A model generated the notes under the pieces. The model saw nothing but the letters and a program-made list of their open reading frames with translations. It was not told the origin of the DNA and did no database searches. From Eudorina sp. 2006-703-Eu-15 (Eukaryota; Chlorophyta; Chlorophyceae; Chlamydomonadales; Volvocaceae), in contig BDSI01000226.1 of NCBI GenBank assembly GCA_003117195.1, forward strand, positions 44,070 to 108,069: DNA of 64,000 nt. Direction: 5' to 3'. The translations under genes and the position numbers were made by a program. Within the stretch, counting starts at the first letter, position 1, and each line of letters begins with the position of its first letter. This document shows positions 1 to 11,400 of this stretch, one piece after another.

Positions 1-2708
1 CAGTGACAGATAAGAGGCTCCGAGGGCCATGCAGCAGTGATCGTGCACGAAATACGGCATCTGTACATTGTACGGGCACACACGGTGCAAGACTGTAGTT
101 GGATCGTCAGCCATCCGGCCGCCCGCGGTGTGCGCCTTGGTGGTTGGTGCCCCCCGGCTAGCCGCCGAGCCCTCATGTCGGCTAACAACGACGTGCTAGC
201 GTCACCTCCTGACACCTTCTGACACCTTCTGACACCTTCTGGCGACACGGACTACAAATGCCCCTTCCAGTGACCGAGGATCGACCCGTGGGTCAGACGG
301 GCGAGGGCCGCGCCGCCCACCAAGGTTCTTGAGTCCTGGGGTCCCGGGAGGGCGAGTGCGAAACCCATCGGGACCGCAGGACGGCTCAACGGCACAGCTG
401 GCCGGCCCGACATGTTCCGACGTCGAGAATAGCGGAGAGCATCAGCGGTAGCGGCAGAGCAGATATCAGGTCGCCGTAATAACCTCGTCTGCGCCAGGAG
501 CACTCTTCCAGCGTGGTCTTCCACGCGGGTCCGGCGCGGTCCGGTCGGGTCCGACGGCCCGAGTACGACGGCCCGACCCGTCGTACTTGCGACCATCAGA
601 CCATATGCCATCCACGCCATCGCCGTTCGCATGCCACCGACCTGCCGAATGTACGGGTGTGCGAGACAGGACGCGCCAAGTCACTACACACGGCTCATAT
701 GCGGGGAAAATTGAGCCGTACAAGTCGTACTTGCGTTCAGTAAACGTCGTACTAATCACCACAGCGGAAAATTGCACCTCGTGGGCCCCCTCTGGAGGAG
801 CGGAGCGGAGGGGCGTCGAAAATGGGCATGCAGGTCCTCAGGGCCGCAGTCTTTTGACCGCCACATGCCGTACACGCAAACACACAGACACACAGACACG
901 CCTGGGCGGTTATGGGTGTGGCTCCTCATTGGACACACAGACACACAGACACGCGCGCGACCGATTCGCCCATCCCTCCCAACCACGCGCGCGGCAGAGC
1001 GGATCGGTCCTTCGCTTCTTCATCGGCACCCGCCCCCACCGCCTCACGGCATCTAGCGTGTACGGCAGTGCGCCCGACAGAGCATCTCGCACATCTCTCA
1101 AAAGAGCAAACACCCCTGTCTTTCGTCGTAGCTGCCGCACGGACGGACGTTACAGACACACGGGTCGACACGGGCCGGGCCCGACACCGTAAGTTCATGG
1201 TAGGTCATAGATTACACGTCCGCCTTGTACCGGTTACCATGACGTGCAGAAGTCCAGGGAGCTCACCCACCCGCACGAAAGCGCCGAAATGCGGATGATG
1301 GTGGTGGTGGTGGTGGTGGTGGTGATGCCAAAAATGTGTTCCGGTGCTACGGAGGCAGTGAGGTGTTCGCGGGTGCAGAGACGCGGCACGCGACGCGGGA
1401 TGCCGCCGCGGCTTTTGGCCCGCCATCCTCCGACTCACACCGTCCTAATCATCCTCACCGTTCCACCAATTAAGTCCAGAAATGTACAACAATGAGCTTG
1501 GTTGGGCGGTTTTTTTTTGAAATAGACCCCACGGACTGAAATCTCCCTTCACCGCCCCCCGACACAAGCAACCACCCGCAACCAATGCATCCTGGTCTCC
1601 GCCGCCCATTTCCCGCAACACAATGAAATTCAAATTCAAATTCAATTCGAAAGCGCATCCATCTTGGTGGTCGATGACAGCCAACCAACGTACCAAAGGC
1701 ATCCATCCCAGCCAACCCGAACCCAACCAACTAACGAACCCACCAACCAAAACCCAGAACGATCCAGGGAGCCAGGACCCCGTCCCAACCACCTCAACCA
1801 ACCCAACCAACCGAGCGACGGCTCGTGTACGAAGCAAACAAACCCAACCAAAGGGCACCCGAAGACGCCACCCCATGCAACCGAACGATGGCCTTTTTCA
1901 TCATATAATGAGGCGCGCACTCACCCAAGGAATTCTATCATTTAAATTTTTTAGTTCACGAAAAATATGCGTCGGCTGATTTGCGAGAAATACCTGTCTC
2001 GCGCGGCGCGGGTACCTGCTTTGCGAGAAATACCTGTCTCGCCACCGCCGCGTTTCAACCGTTGAACGGGGGTTACCTCCACCTCGTCTTTTCCCGACCG
2101 TCAGGAACGCAGCCGTCCGTCCTCCCAACCAATTGCAAGGTGCCGGGATGGCACGTCCGTCAACGGCGGCGTCGGATGATGCCCTGGCCCCGCAGCCGCT
2201 CTGGCCAACCCTGGCCCACAGATCCCCACCCTGACCCACTCCCGAGTCGACACCGCCGCGACCATGCACCCCTGGGGGGCGCAGCGCCGCAGCCATGCCC
2301 CTTGCATGAATGACATGCACTCCCGCTGCCTGGCCGCCGACAAATACCCATATCCATACTCACAAAAGCCCCCCCGGTGACTTCGCTCAACACACACGTC
2401 CCCCCCGCCCTGGCCCAGCTGCAGATCCAGGTCGCCGAAGGTCGCAAAACTGGTGGCTGGATGCTGCGGCGCCGTGCGTTGCACATCTCGAGATGGGGCC
2501 TTTCGAACGTTTAGAAGGCTGCCCTGCACGATGACCGCGCTCACCGCACGCATTGGGATGTTGGTCACCGCGTACACGTGCACGTGATCAGCACCCCATG
2601 CCATCGAACTCAGCCCCCCCTGCAATCTCAGTCAGCACCCCCTGCTGTCACCAGCGGCCCGCCATCGGGGGCCTCAGTGCGCGGCACCGCAGTACCGTAC
2701 GGCTGTGC
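1..2708. other. Region with no gene recognised; short repeats
   Basis: No stretch here reads like a conserved protein on either strand, and open frames are short and overlapping. It holds three tandem copies of a 10-base unit (gacaccttct, 211-240), CA/ACAG-type repeats at about 878-957, a GGT run at about 1296-1324, and a CAACC-rich stretch at about 1680-1860. Two copies of a small hairpin lie at 1981-2042. Part of the right end is probably the 3' untranslated region of the minus-strand DUF506 gene that stops at 2709. I saw no clear TGTAA-type polyadenylation signal there. Confidence 0.5.
1981..2042. repeat. Two direct copies of a hairpin-forming 21-mer
   Basis: The sequence ttgcgagaaatacctgtctc followed by gc occurs twice with a 40-base period. 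Each copy contains GCGAGA and TCTCGC, which are reverse complements, so each can fold into a 6-bp stem with an 8-base loop. The function is unknown. Confidence 0.6.
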
Positions 2709-4641
2709 CTACTGCTGCCGCCGAGGTCGCGACGGGATGGCGACGGCGGCGGCGGTGGCGGTGGCGGCCGGCGAGATCGCATCCACCTGTTTTACCGCTG
2801 GGGTCATGCTGCGTGAGGCTGTAGCAGCAGATGCTCGTACAGGAGTTTCACCTGGCGAAGCTTTTACTACAGCCTCCTCTGGAGTGGCCTGCCCTACGGG
2901 CTCCTGGGTGTACGGCGTACGGCTGCGGCTGCGACGACGCCGTGACGCCGCCGCCTCCAGCAGCTTGCGCGTCAGGCCCGACACTCGACAGCTCTGGTGC
3001 GCTGCAGCAGTGCGGTCCGACCCATGGGTCTCGGGCGGCGTGGCGCCGGCGGCCGTGGCGCCCCTGCAGGTCTCCCATGAGTCACCGGTTCCGGTCCCCG
3101 AGGGGGCGTCGCACGTGCAACCGTGACGGTTGTGTTGGTTGCAGTAGCCGCCGGCGCTGCAACCGCTGTTGCCGCCACTGCCGCTCTTGTCGCGGCCACT
3201 GCTGCTACTGCAGTTGCTGCTGCCATTGCTGCTGCTAGTTGTGATAATGTTGTCACCCGACGGGATGCCGCCGGCCGCGGCTCGTGCGCCGGCTCCGGTG
3301 TGCGAGGGGGTCTCCTCCAAAGCCTCCATGCGGGATCTGCCATGACCGCAGCCGGGGTCGCCGCCACTGCTGCTGCTGCCGCTCCTGCTGCTGCTACTGC
3401 TGCCACTGCCACTGCTGGCGCTGGTGCTTCTGTCGCCGCCGCGGACGACCCCCTCCGAGTTTGCGGCGCCCGGGTCCGACCGCGAGGGTACGGACGTGAG
3501 CGAGCTGGGGGCCGACAGCCCGCCCAGCCCGCCCGCCGGCTCGGAAGCCGCAGCGCAGCGGCCGGGTCCCGTGCTGCTGTCGGCCCGCTGCGGTGGGGCC
3601 TCATCGCCCCTGCGGGAAGTGGCACGCGCAGCCGGGGATGCGGACAGCGCCGCAAGCTGCCCCGCCGCGCGACCGTGGCTCTTCGCCGGCGAGCAGCCGG
3701 CGGCGGCCGCCTCCGCCTTCCGTTTGAACCCTTGTATCTTGTACGGGCTGCTGGCGGCGCGGTTTGCGGCAGCATCCGCGGCCCTATCAGAGGCGATAGC
3801 GGGCAGGGGATCTAATGGGCCGGGTTTGCCGAACAAGCCCGCGGGGTAGGCGGGCTGGGAATGCGAGGTGTGGAGGAGGACCGGGTGCAGGGAGGTGCGC
3901 GGCGGGACACACACGTCGTCCGTGAACCGCTCGGGGAACCAGTTGGAGAAGAAGGCGCGCCGGCTGCGCCAGGGAGGGAGATCGTGGCCCTGGGTTGCGG
4001 CCTCACGCTCCAGGGTGTCCGACATCAGGTTGACCAGCGCGGTGACCGATGCCATCGTGCCCACAAGCAATTGCGGCAGCGCATGTACGCAGGCCGCGTA
4101 GGTGCCCCCCGAAAGGCCCATGTAAAAGAAACAATCCCTAAAGTTTACATCCACAATGATCGCCGCGCCTGCGCGTGCGAACGGGAGGAGCCATTAGCGC
4201 TGCGAACTAATCGAACAGCCGGTGAAACGCACAAGCGCACAAAGCCATTTGCTAACATTGTGGCTACGAATCCAGTCTCGTTATTGACGAGTTCGTCAGG
4301 TGTGCGAGGCGGTGAACCAGGGTTCCGACGTGGCAATTTGACGACAAATTGCCGGGGCGCAGAATGCAAGCCTACATACCTCCAAGATGAGTCTGAACGA
4401 GAAGGTATTGATGTCTCAAGCTGTGGAAACCCTGGGGCAAGCTGGTTCGGACTGTGACGAGAAGTTGTTTTTTCGCGAGCGCCCGACCAAACTCCAGCGC
4501 TGACCCGTAAGTTGCGGGGTCGAAGATTTGATTTGCAATCGACCTTACGATATTCAAGGCAGAATGCTCAGAGGGGGTCAAGAGAACACTGTGGCGCGCA
4601 CGGTGCCCTGCAACGGCAGGCTCGGCAGCACCGTTCTGCAT
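2709..4641 (-). CDS. DUF506 (PDDEXK-like) family protein with low-complexity tail
   Basis: Proposed exons are 4641-4380 and 4168-2709 (573 residues). The donor is G|gtatgt and the acceptor gcgcag|GC, in phase 1, so the frame is kept. Across the junction the protein reads QTHLG-G-AAIIVDVNFRDCF, then GGTYAACVHALPQLLVGT and LPPWRSRRAFFSNWFP. This matches the plant DUF506 pattern as I know it: I+D+FR..F, a Tyr-containing helix, LP..fVG, and a PPWR..y...kW ending. The family's function is not established; a nuclease-like fold has been proposed. From about residue 190 onward the protein is low-complexity: Ser/Gly/Ala-rich, with a FKRK basic patch and an Arg/Ser-rich segment (RRRRSRSRTP) that could act in nuclear targeting. 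The ATG at 4641 is a true ATG, but the first exon is the least certain part, because the usual Cys/Trp motif of the N-terminal half is not obvious. Confidence 0.7.
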
Positions 4642-5641
4642 TTCAAGTGGCGGCCGTATTGACCCCTTCTAAGTTTATGACGCGCAACATCTAAAATTTA
4701 ACTTCAGAGGAAGTTGACACCCTTGCAAATTCTTTGAGGACGCCAGGCCTGCTGGCGAAGAATTGTCACGTGGCCGCGCATGGCGGCTGAATCTTCTTAA
4801 TCGTTGCAGGGCCAGAGCGCAGCGTTGAAACAACCATGCAATCATCAGGATAAATTTTGGTGCTCGTTATATGCTCTTTATCTGCAGTGTAAGCATGCAT
4901 CGACTGCGGGTTGGCAGGGTTTATTTGTGCTAGAACCCTCGGTCACATACATTCAGGCCTTGGTATTTTCTAATTAAAAGAAATACTAAAACATTTACGA
5001 GTATCCTTTCATGTCCTTGCTACCGTTCAATTCATGCCCTGAAGACTTTGCCGTGGCTTGACCTGCAACCCGGTGCCGGATTCCGGGGTTCCGAAAGGAA
5101 TACTGCCCTATTGATTGTCATTGCACAAGCAAACGAAAAGCACATATGATGACATGCAATCACAAATATTTATCAATTAAGGATGATGTGTTGTAAACTT
5201 CAGCGAGCCCCGTCCAGACGACTTCAGAAGGTTCATGGACAGCTCTTCTGAAACAAATAAAAGTTCATTGAAATAGCTTAAGCTTTAGTATTCGAAATAA
5301 AACTATAGTTCTGTCTTTTTTTTGACGTGTTTGATGTTATGATGACTCATTGGCTCGTCGCATGCACCGCGCATCACCGCGTTACATGAGCACGGTAAGC
5401 CGACTCAAAGTGCTTCACAAAATTACAATTTTTATTACCTATTAATAACAGTATGGTCGCAGACTAGCACAGTAAAGATGCGGTGGACCAGCGACCCGAG
5501 TTCCGGGTTACGGTAGGCCTGAAGCCAGCTGCCAGCATTGACCTCAATAAGGTCAACAGATTGAAAAGTTAAAGACAATTGCTTCCGGCCGTCTTTTCAA
5601 ATCCATGCGCTCTAGGCCCTTCTCAGCTGGCAACGCCGCAA

Positions 5642-5664
5642 CACGGTTAACGTGATTAACCGTG
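5642..5664. repeat. Perfect 9-bp inverted repeat
   Basis: cacggttaa (5642-5650) and ttaaccgtg (5656-5664) are exact reverse complements separated by five bases. It could form a short hairpin or be a palindromic binding site. It lies inside the AT-richer island. Confidence 0.6.
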
Positions 5665-8406
5665 GCTTGCGCGCCGGAACCACAACACCAGAAACGCAGC
5701 AGTCCAGGTGCACTCCTCTGAAAGCGCAGCTGAAAGCATGGTAATGACATTCGTGACCATAATAGTCATCATATCCGGGCTAAATGAGAAGCTGTTGTAG
5801 GTGGGATGCCATGCAGGCTTGGTCAAGAACACGTGTCCCGGGCTCGAACTCCTGCAACGCTTTGTCCTGCTACACGCGAAGTAGTCAACGCAGAGCTTTC
5901 CAGCTTTTAGCAAAAGAGTTTCTTGCTCACACTGCCGTAACTCTGACGCAGCGCGCGTACATAACATCTGGCAGCAACTCTCCGCCTCCGGATTAGAAAC
6001 TCCCCTCCCAACAGCGAGCAAGCCAGTTGTGAAGTTGACACAGTGGCCGAATATCATATGTATACATATTTATGTAGCTAGTACGTTGCCTTAGTAAGCG
6101 CCGCACACCTCCGGGGACGTGCCTGCTGCAAATGCAATTTCCGGTAAACCTGCATCTGGGTTTCATCAGTGTTGCTCTTAAAGCTACGCGTCCTGATCCG
6201 GCCGCCTGGGCGCATATTGTGTGGATACGCTTAGGCCTGCTCAGGGCTTCAGATGTTCAGAAGCCCGACCAGGGTGGGAGAGGAAGAGGTCATGCATGCC
6301 TCACGGCACGGCGGAGTCGACCTGGCCGCTGTCCGCTGCCCTGTCCGCTGCCCTGTCCGCTGCCTGTCCGCGCAGAGTGCTCTTGCATGCGAAATAAACC
6401 GCTCCCGACTTGACCACCACCACCAAAACCACTGCTCCCCCCACCGCACCTACGCCACCGGGCCAATGCCGGCACGCCACTCCCCCTGGACGACCTAGCT
6501 CGGCTCTGCCTGGCGCTGGGAGCTGATGCCTTCCCGGCTGCATCCTCGTCCTAACCTCGTCTCCCCTCCCCTCCCCTCACCTCACCTCACCTTCCCTGCC
6601 CTCCCCTCCTGTACACAGCCAATAGGAGGCGAATGCGTGTCATGCAGCTGCCGAAAACGGCATCGAACCTTCGTGGCAGAGAAACATAAGAAACGAAATT
6701 AGGGGAGGTCGCGAAGGGCTCAATTGCAGCCCAGCGGCAGGGCATCCGGGCGCCGGGAGACACCGCCAGCCCACCGAAAAAATCCCTCCGGCAATCCGAT
6801 TCTGTTCCGTGGACCCGCAAGCCGCAAACCCAACAACAAATGAACTAGGTAGGCCACCTGCTGGTTCCGGTTCTACAATACAACACCTGCTGGTTCCGGT
6901 TCAACTCCACCTGCTGATTCCGGTTCTACGATACCCACAGAAGCCCCAAGATTACCACCTGCGGCAACGCCGCCCTGCCTGCTCGCTCACCCCGGCGCCC
7001 TCCACGTTGGGGAGGTACACCGAGAGATCCCCTGCGCCGCACTCCACCGCACTCCACCGTACTCCGCGTGGTTGCACGTGGGCGAGCTCTGAGACGACAG
7101 CGCGCGAACGCGACCGGCGCATAAACGCACAGGGCCCCTGGCTCCGCCCTGACGGTGCCCTGGCGAGGTCCAGACGACCCGCGACGCGCGGGCCATCGTC
7201 GACGACATCATCAATCGCCCAACAACCCCCGCCGCCACCCTAACTACGGCCCGTTGTGCCCTACCGCGAACGACCTTTGAACAGGTAAGGCTGCAACCAT
7301 CTCCGGGACAAGCTGCCCCAAGGGCAGAGTCCGGCCCGGGGACCGGAGGTTACGTGTACCCGACATGCAACGGCCGCCCGCACCGGCTTCGCGGCGTGCA
7401 GACGTGCAGCCGGGGGCATGCGATCGCCGCATGCGTGGCGCCCGGAGGCGGACACGCCCAGGCCACGCAAAATAGGCGCCCTTCAACCGGGTCGATCCAG
7501 CCGCTCCGCAGCGTAAAACAACGCAAACCTCCATCCGCCGCCCCTCCTGACCGCAGCGATGCCGAGTCATCCCCGACGCTGCTGCTCGACATGGGCCATT
7601 CTGCGTAGTGTCAGGTCGGCCGGGAATCAAATCGATTGCCGACCCGTCCCTCCAGCCGGAACAGTACTCGACCGGACTTGAGGGGGTACTACCGAGCCGC
7701 CGAGCGCGCCGCGCCGCGCCAGCCTCCTTATTCGTTCTCCTTCATCACCCCGCCCCCCGCCGGCAAATAATACTTTCATCATTTGACGACGGCGCTGCCC
7801 GCCGTTTAAATGGAAAATTCTCGCGGGGCGCACAGCCACAAGTAAAGCGTGCGCGTCAGTGCTGCGAGCAAGTGCATTTCCACTACTTGGCGGAGGCGAT
7901 GGCCGAAGCCGCCATTAACCACGCGGGGACATTCGGTGAAGTGCATGCATGTCATCAAGTGCAGCGAAAAAAAATAAATAACGGGGACGCGTGTGGTCCT
8001 GGTCGGTCCTGCGTACCCCGCGCATCTGTGCGCATTGTGCGTGCCGTAGCCGCGGCCAGGACTGACCGCCTGGGCCCCTGCAGTCCCCATCCCGCCAGTC
8101 CTTCGATTATAGCTCTCTGTAAGCGTTTCAGCCGATCGGCAGTTGTCCTGTTGTGCTGTGCAAGCGATCGGGGCCCCTTATGTCAATCAACACAGCGTAA
8201 CCGAAACCGACACCGAAACCGCAAAGAATCCCCAAAGCGAGGTGTCGACCGATGCCGACCGGCCCGCCACCCCGGCTCCTAGCGACCGACTGCGTGCGGG
8301 GTTTAGCGAGGAAGCCCGCCCGAACCATCCAGGTCGGCCGCGGGTGTACAAGAGAACTGAGCCGCGAGATGAGAATCCGATGGCAGTGACGTGAGGAACC
8401 AGTAAA

Positions 8407-8411
8407 TTACA
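8407..8411 (-). promoter_or_regulatory. Possible TGTAA polyadenylation signal
   Basis: The plus strand reads ttaca, so the minus strand reads TGTAA, the usual poly(A) signal of volvocine algae. It lies about 27 bases past the stop codon of the minus-strand kinase gene, which would give a very short 3' untranslated region. A five-base motif can arise by chance. Confidence 0.35.
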
Positions 8412-8437
8412 GCGGGTGTACGTCGTGTGCACCGAAT

Positions 8438-11400
8438 CTACTCAATCTCCAGCTCCAGGCCCTCCAATTGCCGGGCCAAGGCGCCGTACGACATCGTACA
8501 AGCCGAGGACGGCGATGCAGGGCACTCACAGGCGCCGGTCGGGGGCCCCGTCTGCGGCACGGCGACGGCGAGGGAGTTCCTCGCCATGGCGGCGCAGCTT
8601 GGCAAACTGACGTCCACCGAATCGTCCGGGAGGCCCCCGAACGGCTGGAAGAGCTCATTCCCGGTCACCATGAGAGGTGGTGTCCACCCAAGTACGGCGC
8701 CTGTACGGAGATATACGCCGTCTGCGCCGTCGCCGCGGGTTGCATCAGCGTCAGGCGTGCGGATTAGGCCCTCTGGGGAAAGGACGGCATGGACGCCGCC
8801 TTCCGGCTCCAGCACCAACCGTCGCCTCGACTTGACCCCGTTCCCGGCCGTGTAGGCATTTCGACCACCTCCACTGCTCGAGCGAGCCGCCGCCGCCGCC
8901 GCCGCCGCCCCCGCCGCCGCCGCCGCCCCCGCCGCCGCCGCCGCCGCCGCAGCAGCAGTAGCAACCCCCGCCGCCGCAGCAGCAGTAGCAGCCCCCGCCG
9001 CCGCAGCAGTAGCATGATATGCTGGCAAGGCTGCAGCGGCCATGCCGCAGTACGGCGTCGCTCCAGATGCACCCGACACACCACCACCACCACCACCTGC
9101 TGCTGTGGGACCGACAGCGTCGGACGCGGCGGTGCCGGTGGCGGCGACGGTGGCGGTGACGGTGGCGGTGCCAGTCGTCGCCTTGCTTGTTGGCGGCAGC
9201 GGAGGAGCCTTCTTGGGTGGCGTCATGGCCAGCGGCGCGCCGCCGCCAGCACTGCCGCCGTTGCCGCCGCCACTGCCGCCGCCGCTGGCAGCTGTCGCGC
9301 TGCCGTTGCCGCCGACGGAGGTCGTCAGGGCCTGGCGCGAGAGTGTCCGCAGCAGCAGTTGATGGTCAGGGTTCAACAGCGGCGCCAGCGAGGGATGGCG
9401 CTGCAACAGGGGCGGATACTCCGGCACCTGCGCCAGCAGCCGACCTCCGTTGCCCGTCGCCATGCCGCCGGACCAGGCCCGGGAGGTCTCCAAGGGTTCC
9501 CGCAGCATGAGCCGCAGCTCTTTCGCCGCCTCCGCAGCCGCGGGGCGACGAAGCGGATCCGCTTCCCAGCACTGCCGCACCAACTGCTGCAGGCGCGGCG
9601 GGCAGCGCCGCTTGCTGAGCTGCTCCAGGGGCGGCCGCTCCCCCAGCACCGCCACCTTGTAAGCGACCGCGGCGATGGAGCAGGCCTGCGGTTCAGGAGG
9701 GGCGGACCCGGAGGCCAGCCGATAGGAAGACCCGGAGGCCAGCCGACAGGAGGACCCGTAGGCCAGCCGACAGGAGACCCGGAGGCCAGCCGACAGGAGA
9801 CCCGGAGGCCAGCCGACAATAAGCAGCGCGCGGGAGCAGAGGGCACGCATGCCATGATGGGCACCTTTGCCGTACCTCGCGCACTGTACTTGGTGTCCAG
9901 ACAGCATCGGTAAGGTGGGGCAGGGCAGGTCATGGCACAGCGTCGACCGCTGCCCTGCCCTGTCTGTCGGCGTCGCAGGCGCAGGGCCGCGTACACGAAT
10001 CGCCGGGAGCAACACGCCAGGAGCTCAACGACGCCCTCCTAACTAGGAAACCATTTCCCCGCACTCTTCGCTTCTTCCACCGCTCAACATGTGAGCATGT
10101 GTGAGTATAAAGGCGCCCACGTGGTCACGGCATGCGGCCCGCCGCCTGTTCCCACCTTCCAGGGCCTTATGCCCGTCAGCATGGCCCAGATCAGCACCCC
10201 GAGGCTGTACATGTCCTGCGCAGTAGTTTGGAAACGGCCGCATGCGGGCAGGCGGCAGGCGGCAGCGCGGTTGAGTGGGGAGAAACGCCCTGGGATGGAG
10301 AGAGGACGTCACAGACCGAGGTGCTGCCTGCACGTCAAGCAGGCCGCAGCTGTCGGCGGAAGCGGGTCACCATCGGCCGCCGAGCGGGTCGCGCATCCGG
10401 GGGCGAACATCTCCGGTGCACGCACTCAGATGGGCGACTGCAAGCAAGTACGCAAACCGCGGGAGCCCGCTAGTGGTGCCCAGAAAACAACACCACGCCC
10501 CAACAAACAGCGGCCCCGGGAAGGGAAGGCAGCGCCCGATTCCCGCGGTGGCGCGATGCAGGGCAGCCCCCTTCCCGATTCCCGCGGTGGCGCGATGCAG
10601 GGCAGCCCCCTTCCCGATTCCCGCGGTGGCGCGATGCAGGGCTCCCTGGCGCCCATATGCCTCACCGACTGATGCATGATGGTGTTCCGCGTTGTGTCGT
10701 AGCATTCTGCGGGATGAGGACGTTGGGTAGAGGGGCAGCGGGGGATGAGGGCGGGGTTGAGGGCATCCCTGCATGCAGCACCTCTGGTGCTGAGCATTCT
10801 TGGCATGGGCATGCCCGGTGGCAGGCCGTGTGGCCGTAGGGACTGTGGAGTAGGGGAGCGGCCGCGGCGAGCACGGCTGCGTACATTGAAGGAAACACAG
10901 ACACACCCATATTGGGGGGTATCTCCAGAACGTCAGACATACCGTACACCTGCCGTACACAGCCCACTCACGGACACAGGCGGGCCTGCCAGCAACTCTG
11001 GGTCCTGACCTGCTCAGTTATGCTACGATACGACACAGCTGGGTTTATGCTACGATACTAGCTGGAGTCGAACCAATTGCTGGGGCCGGGGCCCAGGCCG
11101 GGGTGCTGACGGACTGGACACCCGACCGCTCGCACCCTTCACCCGCCAGCCTCCTTGACAGCATACCGTTGCCTCAACGCGTTGCAGGCCCTCAACTCAA
11201 TTGCGTCCATTCATTCTGCTAGGCTAAAGCTCCTATATCTTCCCCTTGGACCCAACCTTTCGTTCTCTAGGTATAATCCACTTCCCCTTGGTCCACTTCC
11301 CCCTTGGTCCACTTCCCCCTTGGTCCACTTCCCCCTTGGTCCACTTCCCCCAAGTCCACTTCACGCCCTGCTGGCCCGACCTGGCGCCAAGTAGTTGGGT

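Larger units (their letters stand above)
4642..8437. other. Region with no gene recognised; AT-richer island
   Basis: No conserved coding signal was found. From about 4680 to 6080 the sequence is clearly AT-richer than the rest of the window, with tracts such as taattaaaagaaatactaaa near 4970. A perfect 9-bp inverted repeat lies at 5642-5664. To the right are a roughly 13-base tandem repeat (ctgtccgctgccc, about 6330-6371), a CCCCT/CCTCA-rich tract (about 6556-6608), and three imperfect copies of a unit containing cacctgctggttccggttc (about 6857-6930). The left end should hold the promoter of the minus-strand DUF506 gene, and the right end the 3' end of the receptor kinase gene. Confidence 0.5.

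Noticed and set aside
8789..9913. 374-codon plus-strand Arg-rich frame
   Set aside because: It is a shadow of the kinase C-terminal exon on the other strand.
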